From Paludibacteraceae bacterium (lineage in GTDB: Bacteria; Bacteroidota; Bacteroidia; Bacteroidales; Paludibacteraceae), in NCBI GenBank assembly GCA_023227695.1, contig JALNVE010000060.1, positions 1-12,229 on the forward strand: a stretch of DNA of 12,229 nt. Direction: 5' to 3'. Shown here one piece after another: positions 1-6,870 of the stretch. A model generated the notes under the pieces. The model saw only the letters and a list, made by a program, of their open reading frames with translations. It was not told the origin of the DNA and did no database searches. Numbering within the stretch: the stretch's first letter is position 1; every line of letters starts with the position of its first letter. Made by a program: the position numbers and the translations under genes.

Positions 1-174
1 GTCTTTCAATGCGAAAATCAAACTTTTCAGGGCTAATCTGCGTGGGGTCGTAGATAAGAAGTTCTTCCTATTCCGTATCGCCAATATTTATGCTTTTCCC
101 CACTAAATTTCTACTGACCCATGGTTCTTTCGAGCCATCCCCTTCTTATTTCAGTTCGTATTTTATGTGCTATA
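1..174. other. Intergenic flank downstream of the cellulase gene; no intact gene
   Basis: No intact gene lies here. The segment follows the cellulase stop codon on the minus strand. It contains a CTAATCTGCG motif (33-42) that recurs near the right end of the window (12147-12156). The minus strand has one frame with a protein-like run of 23 codons after its last stop, open to the window edge, but it holds three stop codons between positions 178 and 1. The plus strand is open from position 2 to a TAA at about 104-106. Neither frame has a recognisable product. The segment may be intergenic repeat sequence or the remains of a decayed gene. No convincing terminator for the cellulase gene was seen. 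Confidence 0.4.
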
Positions 175-3135
175 TCATTTCTTTACTATTTTCTGAGTAT
201 ATACTTCGTCACCATTAACGACTTGCAATAAGTATATACCTTGATTCAAAGAACTCAAATTGAATGTCTCCTTTTGAGCAGATGCTGGCAAAATTTCATT
301 CAAGACTACTGAACCTACAGCATCGTACAACTTAACGGAAACTCTGCCTTGTGACAAGCCACAAGAGAAGTCAAGTGTAAGTTGGTCAACTACTGGATTA
401 GGGAAGACTGCACAAACAGCTGACACCTCTGTAGGACAGCCCGAAGACTCACCCTTCTTTGCCAAGACAAGAGCACGAGCACATCCAGAACCTGTCTCAA
501 GTTTCCAATCAACCAAAGCTGGGAATGCACCATTTGCAGCATTTCCTTGAGTTGCGCCTGTAAATGTGATAGGATTTCCTGCATTCTCATACGTTGAATA
601 AGCCGGACCATTCTCGAAGAAGTTAATAGCAAAGCTACCCGAAGAACATTTCAAAGAGTAATCGCCTACTTCTGTCAACTCAATTGGATTGGAGAACGTG
701 AAGGTTACATATCCTGCAGCAGAGACATTCGCTGCATCGGAAGTAAATGTTTTCTTTGAAGCTCCATGAGTTAATTCTGCTGTTAATGTTGTATTTCCTG
801 CATTGTATACAGATTGGATTCCAACAGTAATGCTTGTAATCTTCAAAGCCTTTGATGTTGTGAAATTTGCTCCGATATTACCCCAATTGACACCCGTGCC
901 TGTGAATGACTTTGCAGTAGGACCTGAGGTCAAACTCATCTGTCCGGCATCCTGAACATAGAACCAAGTATCCTTGTCGATCTTAGTTGTGAATGTAGAG
1001 CCCTTATACAAAGGAGTCATAACAGACTCATCCGCATACCACTCATATTCTCCATCACCCTCAGCTTTCAAAGTAACATTTCCATTAGAATCAGAAACAG
1101 CATCAGCAATTACTGGCAACAATGAAGTTACGTTCATTTCCAATCTCTGTGATGCACAATTTGAAACTGCTATTTCACACCTGTAAGCTCCAGGTTTTGT
1201 AACCTTAAGAATACTTGTATTCTCACCAGTAATTTCATTATCATCCTTGTACCATGTATATGTAGCAGGAATTTCACCCAAAGAGAAATCGAATGTCACA
1301 TAAGCTGGATCACAAAGTTCATACTCTGACGGAATATCAAATGTAGGTAAAGCTGCAAGAATTTCAACCTCACCAGATGTTTCCCATTCACCAGCAGAAT
1401 CAATTACACAAGAGTATATACCAGCTTCTTTAGCTTCGTAAGTAGTTGCAGAGGTAGAAGAAGCTACCTTAACGCCATCCTTATACCAAGTAAAGGTACG
1501 TTGACCTGCCGCAGCAACCTTAGAATCCAACTTAATAGAAGATAGTCCGCATATAGACTGAGCCTCACCCAAATCTGGAGTTGGATGACCAAACTTATTC
1601 ACATTGACAGGATTGAGAATTGAGTTGATGTAAGCCAAAGCTCCAACCAAACCAGCATTGTAATCAATTCCACCCTCAGAATAGGTATAATCAGCTCCAG
1701 GAACATCACTATAAGAGCCATCCAAACTACCTCCTACAAGGTAACCGAACTGACGGAATTTAGACTGAAGTTTAACACCTGTCTCTTTATCCGCATCACT
1801 TCTATAATAATTTCTATGATGAACGTATGTTGGTGATTTTTCTCCAAAACCAGTGATATAAGACAAAGACCCGGAGTTTTTACCCATGATATATTCAATG
1901 GTTGTCAATGAATATTGATTTACCTTCGTCAAGTTTCCATTCAACTTTTCATACAAACCATAAACAAATGCCTGATTAGCAGGAAAACGAAGAACTCCCC
2001 AAGATCCTTTCTTTTTATTCAATAAATAACCAGAAGCTGGTTTGTACATTGTATTAACATAAAAATCCATAGCTTGCATCGCGTATGATGCATATGAACT
2101 ATTCTTGAAAGTTGCCATCAAGTAACAAGCCAAATCAGCCGTATTGTTGTAACACAAAGAGTAGTTATAGTTATAGCCAGCCTCTGTCTCCATCCAAGTA
2201 CTGTTGTTCTCTGCTTCTTTCAAATATTTCTCATCACCAGTCGTTCTATAAAGCTCTGCGTTGAAGATAACCAAGTCTTCTACATATTTAGGCTTTGCTC
2301 CATAAAAACCTCCTGCTGAAGAATTTCCTTTGGAAGTTCCATTTACAAAATCGTAAGCTACCAAAGCCTTCTCTAAACACATCTGAGCATATTCAGGATC
2401 AAAAGGTTTATACACACGAGCCATAACAGCCAAAGCGGAACCACAAAGTGCAGCCATAGAAGTTACTCCTCCAGTTGCCTTTGAGAATGCACGAGAACCT
2501 CCTGCCTCTCCACCCTCAGACTTAGACAAGGTTGCCATAACCGAAGCTGTAACCCAGTGATTATGATCAACTGCTCCATCACCTACCTGATAATAGAAAG
2601 TGGACTTATCTCTAACACACTTCAACAAATAGTCGGTTGCATATTTAACCTCATCAAGAACATCAGGAATTCCGTTTGGTTTTCCTTTCTTGCCCTCCCA
2701 TGTATAATCATCGGCTGTAATATAACCGTTATAATCGAATGAATAATAATCGTCATAACCTGCCGGAAACTCAGAATATCCCAACAGTAACATATAAGCA
2801 GAATAGAACTCTGTCTGTCCAAACTTAACGTGGTCACCGCAATCGAACCAACCACCCGTTAAATCATAACTACCATCAGCATCCTTAACGAATGACTGAC
2901 CTTTTTTAAATGCACTTAGATTTCCTTGTAATGCACTAGGCACGTCAGTTGGTTCATGTGTAGCCAAAAGCCAGTTTGGTCCAACGCCAGAACGTTGAGC
3001 TCCGTAAAAACGAGTGGTCATCCACAAAGCTTTCTGATATTGCTCCTTATCAAAAGAAGGTGTTTGTGCTGTAATCGGCAATAGGTTCAACAAAGCCACT
3101 GTTGCTGCCGAGCATACATATTTAATCATTTTCAT
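175..3135 (-). CDS. Secreted modular GH9 cellulase (endoglucanase) with T9SS sorting domain
   Basis: This encodes a 986-residue extracellular glycoside hydrolase of family 9, which hydrolyses beta-1,4-glucan bonds by inversion. A signal peptide covers about residues 1-24 (hydrophobic core, then AQT). The catalytic domain spans about 28-508 and follows directly, without the N-terminal Ig-like domain of many GH9 enzymes. WFDCGDH at 96-102 holds the aspartate pair D98/D101 expected to activate water, and VHHR at 438-441 is the conserved histidine/arginine signature. E487 in SEGG, followed by DYNAGL, fits the general acid. Two Ig-like modules follow (about 530-593 and 597-670; both carry TWYKD), then a bacteroidetal Ig-like module (about 674-735, EYEWYADES). 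An unassigned beta-rich module (about 745-895) comes next. The T9SS C-terminal domain (about 905-986) starts with FPNPV and ends in a lysine-rich tail. It predicts export through the outer membrane and surface attachment or release. The family and catalytic residues are clear. The exact substrate (cellulose, mixed-linkage glucan or xyloglucan) cannot be read from sequence. Confidence 0.95.
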   Translation of the reverse strand: MKMIKYVCSAATVALLNLLPITAQTPSFDKEQYQKALWMTTRFYGAQRSGVGPNWLLATHEPTDVPSALQGNLSAFKKGQSFVKDADGSYDLTGGWFDCGDHVKFGQTEFYSAYMLLLGYSEFPAGYDDYYSFDYNGYITADDYTWEGKKGKPNGIPDVLDEVKYATDYLLKCVRDKSTFYYQVGDGAVDHNHWVTASVMATLSKSEGGEAGGSRAFSKATGGVTSMAALCGSALAVMARVYKPFDPEYAQMCLEKALVAYDFVNGTSKGNSSAGGFYGAKPKYVEDLVIFNAELYRTTGDEKYLKEAENNSTWMETEAGYNYNYSLCYNNTADLACYLMATFKNSSYASYAMQAMDFYVNTMYKPASGYLLNKKKGSWGVLRFPANQAFVYGLYEKLNGNLTKVNQYSLTTIEYIMGKNSGSLSYITGFGEKSPTYVHHRNYYRSDADKETGVKLQSKFRQFGYLVGGSLDGSYSDVPGADYTYSEGGIDYNAGLVGALAYINSILNPVNVNKFGHPTPDLGEAQSICGLSSIKLDSKVAAAGQRTFTWYKDGVKVASSTSATTYEAKEAGIYSCVIDSAGEWETSGEVEILAALPTFDIPSEYELCDPAYVTFDFSLGEIPATYTWYKDDNEITGENTSILKVTKPGAYRCEIAVSNCASQRLEMNVTSLLPVIADAVSDSNGNVTLKAEGDGEYEWYADESVMTPLYKGSTFTTKIDKDTWFYVQDAGQMSLTSGPTAKSFTGTGVNWGNIGANFTTSKALKITSITVGIQSVYNAGNTTLTAELTHGASKKTFTSDAANVSAAGYVTFTFSNPIELTEVGDYSLKCSSGSFAINFFENGPAYSTYENAGNPITFTGATQGNAANGAFPALVDWKLETGSGCARALVLAKKGESSGCPTEVSAVCAVFPNPVVDQLTLDFSCGLSQGRVSVKLYDAVGSVVLNEILPASAQKETFNLSSLNQGIYLLQVVNGDEVYTQKIVKK

Positions 3136-3190
3136 ACTCTAAATATTTTTTCCCTATTAATAATAGTTTCCTTGTTTACGTAAAATCTCC

Positions 3191-3198
3191 GAAAGATA
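3191..3198 (-). promoter_or_regulatory. Candidate -7 promoter box of the cellulase gene
   Basis: On the minus strand this reads TATCTTTC, one mismatch from the Bacteroidota -7 consensus TAnnTTTG. It would give a leader of about 50 bases before the ATG at 3135. No TTTG is found at the usual distance; the nearest (CAAA on the plus strand, 3214-3217) is only about 15 bases upstream. This is the best candidate in the spacer but a weak one. A weak core promoter would fit a gene that depends on an activator, though that is speculation. Confidence 0.3.
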
Positions 3199-3297
3199 TT
3201 AAAAATACATGAACAAAAAGTGCTTTCCCAATATGTTTGTTGGCATAAAATATATACATAATAATTTTTCACATGCTTTTTCATTCTTTTCAAAATC

Positions 3298-3319
3298 ATT
3301 TTCAAATAGACTTGAAAAT
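3298..3319. repeat. Operator-like inverted repeat, upstream copy
   Basis: Two 8-base arms, ATTTTCAA and TTGAAAAT, form a perfect inverted repeat around the 6-base spacer ATAGAC. The core TTTTCAAATAGACTT recurs 40 bases downstream with one change. The half-site TTTTCAAA also occurs once more at 3287-3294. This symmetric, repeated arrangement is what a dimeric DNA-binding protein would recognise, and it ends about 47 bases upstream of the ABC operon -7 box. The binding protein is not encoded in the window. Confidence 0.45.
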
Positions 3320-3336
3320 TCCATCTAAAACAAGTG

Positions 3337-3359
3337 TTTTTTCAAACAGACTTAAAAAA
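3337..3359. repeat. Operator-like inverted repeat, promoter-proximal copy
   Basis: TTTTTTCAA and TTAAAAAAA form an inverted repeat with one mismatch around ACAGAC. The copy aligns with the upstream one over TTTTCAAAYAGACTT (14 of 15 bases) at a centre-to-centre distance of 40 bases. It overlaps the place where the -33 element of the ABC operon promoter should be, and no clear TTTG is present there. A protein bound here could either block or replace -33 recognition. Confidence 0.45.
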
Positions 3360-3365
3360 AGTCAC

Positions 3366-3373
3366 TATCTTTG
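3366..3373 (+). promoter_or_regulatory. -7 promoter box of the ABC exporter operon
   Basis: TATCTTTG is an exact match to the Bacteroidota -7 consensus TAnnTTTG. It ends 25 bases before the ATG at 3399, implying a leader of about 19 bases. No good -33 TTTG is present; an inverted repeat occupies that position. Confidence 0.65.
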
Positions 3374-3398
3374 AATCACAGCAAAGACCCATTTTGAA

Positions 3399-4325
3399 AT
3401 GTTTCTATATATCAACAACATAACCAAATCATTCGGAACTAAGACCGCACTAAAGAATGTCTCTTTTGAAATAGAGAAGGGCAGCATCGTCGGACTTCTT
3501 GGACCCAATGGAGCCGGAAAGACAACGCTTATCCGAAGTATCACTGGCATTACTCAACCCGACAACGGAAGTATTTTACTAAATGGAAACACGATTGACG
3601 ACCAAGAGCGGAGAAAGATAGGCTACCTTCCCGAAGAGCGAGGCCTCTATCCTGAAATGAAGGTTGGCGAACAACTGCTTTACCTTGCGCAACTAAAAGG
3701 AATGAGCAAAAGCGAAGCCAAGAAAGAGTGCGATTTCTGGTTAGAAAAGCTACAGCTCACCGACAGGAAAAGCAGCCGAACAAACGAGCTTTCTAAGGGG
3801 ATGCAACAGAAAATTCAGTTTATCTCTGCAGTTATCCACAAACCTCAATTCCTGATATTGGACGAGCCTTTCAGTGGTTTCGACCCAATCAATGCAGAGA
3901 CCATTAAAAACGAAGTTTTACGGTTGAAAGGGATGGGCACTACCATTTTACTCTCAACGCACGACATGGGCTCGGTAGAAGAGCTTTGCGACAAGGTGGT
4001 TCTCATCCACCAGGCGCAAATCATTTTAGACGGACCGATTGACAAAATCAAAGAACAATATAGGAATGGATCCTTCATCGTCAGGACGACCAAAACAAAG
4101 GAAGATAAGATTCAGAGTCCAAACTTCAGGATACAATCGTCTACCATGAAAGAAGATACCATCGAATGGTTGATAGAGAAGACCAACAAGGAGATGGACA
4201 ACAATGGCTTCATTACTGAATTGATGCAACATTTCCAAATCATCAGCATAGAAGAGCACTTGCCTTCTATGAACGAGATTTTCCTTCTTAAAGTAAAAAA
4301 CGACAACTCAAACATCCATGAATAA
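3399..4325 (+). CDS. ABC transporter ATP-binding protein, NatA-like
   Basis: This encodes a 308-residue cytoplasmic ATPase that would power the membrane protein encoded next to it. All nucleotide-binding motifs are present in order: Walker A GPNGAGKT (35-42), a YLPEERGLYP segment at the Q-loop position (77-86, typical of NatA-like ATPases), signature LSKGMQQK (131-138), Walker B LILDEP (152-157), D-loop SGFD, and the H-loop histidine in STHD (H188). A C-terminal extension of about 90 residues ends in LPSMNEIFLLKV, a tail common in NatA and related drug or sodium exporters. The start at 3399 follows the -7 box by 25 bases and gives the usual N-terminus. The gene overlaps the next one by 8 bases (ATGAATAA), indicating translational coupling. 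NatA-type exporters move Na+, antibiotics or peptides; the substrate here is unknown. Confidence 0.93.
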   Translation: MFLYINNITKSFGTKTALKNVSFEIEKGSIVGLLGPNGAGKTTLIRSITGITQPDNGSILLNGNTIDDQERRKIGYLPEERGLYPEMKVGEQLLYLAQLKGMSKSEAKKECDFWLEKLQLTDRKSSRTNELSKGMQQKIQFISAVIHKPQFLILDEPFSGFDPINAETIKNEVLRLKGMGTTILLSTHDMGSVEELCDKVVLIHQAQIILDGPIDKIKEQYRNGSFIVRTTKTKEDKIQSPNFRIQSSTMKEDTIEWLIEKTNKEMDNNGFITELMQHFQIISIEEHLPSMNEIFLLKVKNDNSNIHE

Positions 4326-5553
4326 TCTTTTTCTCATCATAAAACGCGAATACCTATCGCGCATCAGACGAAAATCGTTCATCATCATGACGTTCGTAAC
4401 ACCTTTGATTTTTTTGGCCATTACAGTCATCCCGACCATCATGTTAACGCAAGAGAGCATGGAGGAGAGAGAAACATTAGTTTTGGGCGATTCTGCGGGC
4501 TACTACACACGAGCCTTACAAGGCAATCCAGACTATGTTTTCACCGAAGGCAACGACATCTATTTCAACGAGACGAACCCAAACAAGACATTCTTTGCAG
4601 TCATCAATTTGCCTGAACAGCCAGAGAATTACCCAAACAACATTCTCCTCATCTCCGAAAATGTAATTCCAACGGACATGAAGAGACACATTGACACAAG
4701 ACTATCTGAAGCCGCCTCTCTTAAAAAGTTGGAGAAGGCAAGCCCACAAAGTGCACAAGCTTACAAAGAGTGCAAAGTAGAAGTCAATAGTCAAAGCATA
4801 AAACAGTATGATCCAAACGGGAACAGCGAGCAGAACGAAACGAATACCTTTGTCGCCATAGCATCTGCATTCCTTATCTACATCTTTATTTTCAGTTATG
4901 GAACACAAGTAATGCGAGGAGTCACAGAAGAGAAGAACAACAAGATTATGGAAGTTATGTTTCTATCTTCCAAACCATTTCAGTTCATTACAGGAAAAAT
5001 CATAGGCATTGCGCTTGTGGGGTTGACCCAGTTTCTTATTTGGGCAGGAATAGCATTTTTCATCTTTCAATTTTTCAGCGAGAGCACAGGAGCCTATACA
5101 GAATTTTTCTCGAACTTTGAGATGCCCAAAGACCCAAGCATATTCATAATTCTTCTCTTTTTCGTACTATTCTTCTTAGCTGGTTATTACCTCTATGCCT
5201 CATTCTTCGCCATTATCGGAGCCATGTCTGAGCCTGGTACTGACTCACAACAATTCTTGATGCCGGTAACGGTTCCTATCATTTTTGCGATTTACGCAGG
5301 CATTTACGCAACCTATCAACCCGAAAGTCAACTCGCGGTTTGGTGTTCTTATATTCCATTGACCTCCCCTATTGTGATGATGGCAAGACTATGTCATGGA
5401 ATAGACCTTGCTGAGGTTCTACTTTCACTTGGTGTTTTGGCGGCATGCGCCCTGTTCTGCGCATATTTGGCCGGATTGGTTTATAAATCAGCCATCTTAT
5501 TGCATGGAAAGAAATTAACGTATGAGGATTTGTGGAGGTTTATCAAAGGATGA
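4318..5553 (+). CDS. ABC transporter permease, NatB-like (ABC-2 type)
   Basis: This encodes a 411-residue integral inner-membrane subunit that should form the export channel with the preceding ATPase. The layout is that of the ABC-2 membrane family: a short cytoplasmic N-terminus rich in arginine (RIRRKS), TM1 at about 21-43, and a large extracytoplasmic domain of about 130 residues (45-175). A C-terminal bundle follows, with helices near 177-197, 223-253, 275-302, 313-332 and 366-389, plus a possible helix at 340-356. After TM2 lies the cytoplasmic motif EEKNNKIMEV (204-213), conserved in NatB-like permeases as a coupling element. The start overlaps the ATPase stop codon. The gene is last in the operon and is followed by a hairpin at 5611-5635. 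The transported compound is not evident, and no TolC-like or membrane-fusion gene is present. Confidence 0.9.
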   Translation: MNNLFLIIKREYLSRIRRKSFIIMTFVTPLIFLAITVIPTIMLTQESMEERETLVLGDSAGYYTRALQGNPDYVFTEGNDIYFNETNPNKTFFAVINLPEQPENYPNNILLISENVIPTDMKRHIDTRLSEAASLKKLEKASPQSAQAYKECKVEVNSQSIKQYDPNGNSEQNETNTFVAIASAFLIYIFIFSYGTQVMRGVTEEKNNKIMEVMFLSSKPFQFITGKIIGIALVGLTQFLIWAGIAFFIFQFFSESTGAYTEFFSNFEMPKDPSIFIILLFFVLFFLAGYYLYASFFAIIGAMSEPGTDSQQFLMPVTVPIIFAIYAGIYATYQPESQLAVWCSYIPLTSPIVMMARLCHGIDLAEVLLSLGVLAACALFCAYLAGLVYKSAILLHGKKLTYEDLWRFIKG

Positions 5554-5610
5554 TTCAAAAACCAAGAGAATAAATGTGCGGACAGTTTTCACTAAGTCCA
5601 TAAAACAAAC

Positions 5611-5635
5611 AAGGCCGTACAAAATGCACGGCCTT
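5611..5635. terminator. Hairpin between convergent ABC operon and fabH-like gene
   Basis: AAGGCCGT (5611-5618) pairs perfectly with ACGGCCTT (5628-5635) around a 9-base loop. It lies 57 bases after the permease stop and 19 bases after the fabH stop on the other strand. On the plus strand it is followed by ATTCTATATTTT, on the minus strand by GTTTGTTTTA. It is therefore a likely bidirectional intrinsic terminator with moderate T-tracts on both sides. Confidence 0.75.
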
Positions 5636-5654
5636 ATTCTATATTTTAATTCTA

Positions 5655-6608
5655 TTATGCGTTCCACTTCATAATGCACGCACCGGTTGAGAAACCTGCT
5701 CCAAATGCGCTAAAACAAAGGATATCTCCATTTTTGATCTTTCCTGCCTTCAACTGTTCGTCCAATAATATTGGAATTGTAGCAGAAGATGTATTTCCGT
5801 ATTTATCCAAATTGTGAGGAAATTTCTCCTCTGGCAAGTCCAAGTGTTGACGAATAGAATCAATAATACGAAGATTAGCCTGATGAAGTACGAACAGATC
5901 AACATCTGACGGTACCATTCCACATTCAGAAATCACCCTCTTAATATCTCTTGTAGAAGATGTTACTGCCGTTTTAAACACCTCTTTACCAACCATCTGC
6001 AAAGCTTTATAATTCTCATCCTTCTTAACAAATGGAGATGGTTCCAACTTACGTCTATAGTAAAGCACATCTGGCATAGAAGCCGTAGTTGTGATGATCT
6101 TCTTCAATCCCTCACCCTCTGTAAGGACAACAGCGCCTGCAGCATCTCCGAAAAGGATACAGGCGTTACGGTCACCCCAATCACAGAAACGGCTTGGTTC
6201 CTCAGCACAGATCAAAAGAATGTTCTTATATTTTCCTGATGAGATATAAGCATCAGCAATATCCAAACCTGTCAAAAATCCAGTACAAGCATTATTGATA
6301 TCAAAGCAAGGACAAGTAGCCTTAATAATACCCTGAACTATAGAAGACAAAGATGGAGTTATATAACTATTTGCTACGTTAGAACAAATAATAAGATCCA
6401 TATCTGTAGCCTTCTTTCCTGCAGATTCCAAGGCTTTACTTGCTGCATCAGCTGCCAAATGGAAAAGATTCTTTGTAGAAATGAGCTTTCTCTCTTTGAT
6501 TCCTGTACGAGTAGAAATCCATTCGTCATTAGTGTCCAAGAATTCGGCAATCATGTCGTTTGTTACCTTCAATTCAGGGATAGAAACACCTGTTCCAATA
6601 ATCCTCAT
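5655..6608 (-). CDS. fabH: 3-oxoacyl-ACP synthase III (beta-ketoacyl-ACP synthase III)
   Basis: This encodes a 317-residue cytoplasmic thiolase-fold enzyme. FabH condenses an acyl-CoA primer with malonyl-ACP to start fatty-acid synthesis. The triad is complete: C108 in NNACTGF, H242 in LHQAN and N272 in YGNTSSA. The N-terminal signature DTNDEWISTRTGIKER (25-40) and the FGDAAGAVVL strand are typical, and the length is the family's usual length. The C-terminal loop reads FGAGFSTGA rather than the FGGGLTWG of E. coli FabH. The gene stands alone, not in the common rpmF-fabH cluster, so it may be a second FabH with a different primer preference. A FabH-like ketosynthase of another lipid or secondary pathway cannot be excluded. 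Its -7 box lies 150 bases upstream, giving an unusually long leader. Confidence 0.9.
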   Translation of the reverse strand: MRIIGTGVSIPELKVTNDMIAEFLDTNDEWISTRTGIKERKLISTKNLFHLAADAASKALESAGKKATDMDLIICSNVANSYITPSLSSIVQGIIKATCPCFDINNACTGFLTGLDIADAYISSGKYKNILLICAEEPSRFCDWGDRNACILFGDAAGAVVLTEGEGLKKIITTTASMPDVLYYRRKLEPSPFVKKDENYKALQMVGKEVFKTAVTSSTRDIKRVISECGMVPSDVDLFVLHQANLRIIDSIRQHLDLPEEKFPHNLDKYGNTSSATIPILLDEQLKAGKIKNGDILCFSAFGAGFSTGACIMKWNA

Positions 6609-6758
6609 ATCGTATCTTTTTGTTTTCTTTTATTTAAAACTGAACAGAAAACTGCTTTTCTAATTCTAAAAATTCAACCCAACCATAAAACAAGAAAGTT
6701 TGTACATTTTCCAATACCATTATTTACTTTCTGTTTTTAAACTAATCCATTTGGTCGG

Positions 6759-6766
6759 CAAATTTA
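6759..6766 (-). promoter_or_regulatory. -7 promoter box of the fabH-like gene
   Basis: On the minus strand this reads TAAATTTG, an exact match to TAnnTTTG. A GTTTC about 17 bases upstream (6783-6787) is a loose -33 candidate. If used, the leader is about 145 bases, much longer than for the other genes here. That leader has only a weak inverted repeat, AGAAAGT (6693-6699) with ACTTTCT (6726-6732), and no riboswitch I recognise. Confidence 0.5.
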
Positions 6767-6870
6767 AACAATTGTCTTAAAAGAAACACTATTTTTCAAA
6801 TATAAACTTTCAGAATGCATCTTTTTCATAGCGCATTGTGATTGAATTGATAGTGTTTTCGGTCTTTCTA

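Larger units (their letters stand above)
3136..3398. promoter_or_regulatory. Divergent promoter region between cellulase and ABC operon
   Basis: This AT-rich spacer separates the cellulase gene (minus) from the ABC exporter operon (plus). It contains the exact -7 box of the ABC operon, a weaker candidate for the cellulase, and several inverted repeats. Two short perfect palindromes lie on the cellulase side: CTATTA-A-TAATAG (3154-3166) in the presumed leader, and TTTACGTAAA (3175-3184) close to the presumed transcription start. Two longer inverted repeats lie on the ABC side and are described separately. No small ORF with a convincing start was seen. AT-rich spacers form short palindromes by chance, so the regulatory reading of the two short ones is an inference. 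Confidence 0.5.

Noticed and set aside
120..137. ATGGTT/AGCCAT hairpin as cellulase terminator
   Set aside because: The stem is only six pairs including one G-T, and no T-tract follows on the minus strand.
2557..2742. Short plus-strand reading frames inside the cellulase gene
   Set aside because: They are antisense to a gene with clear domain content and have no promoter or recognisable product.
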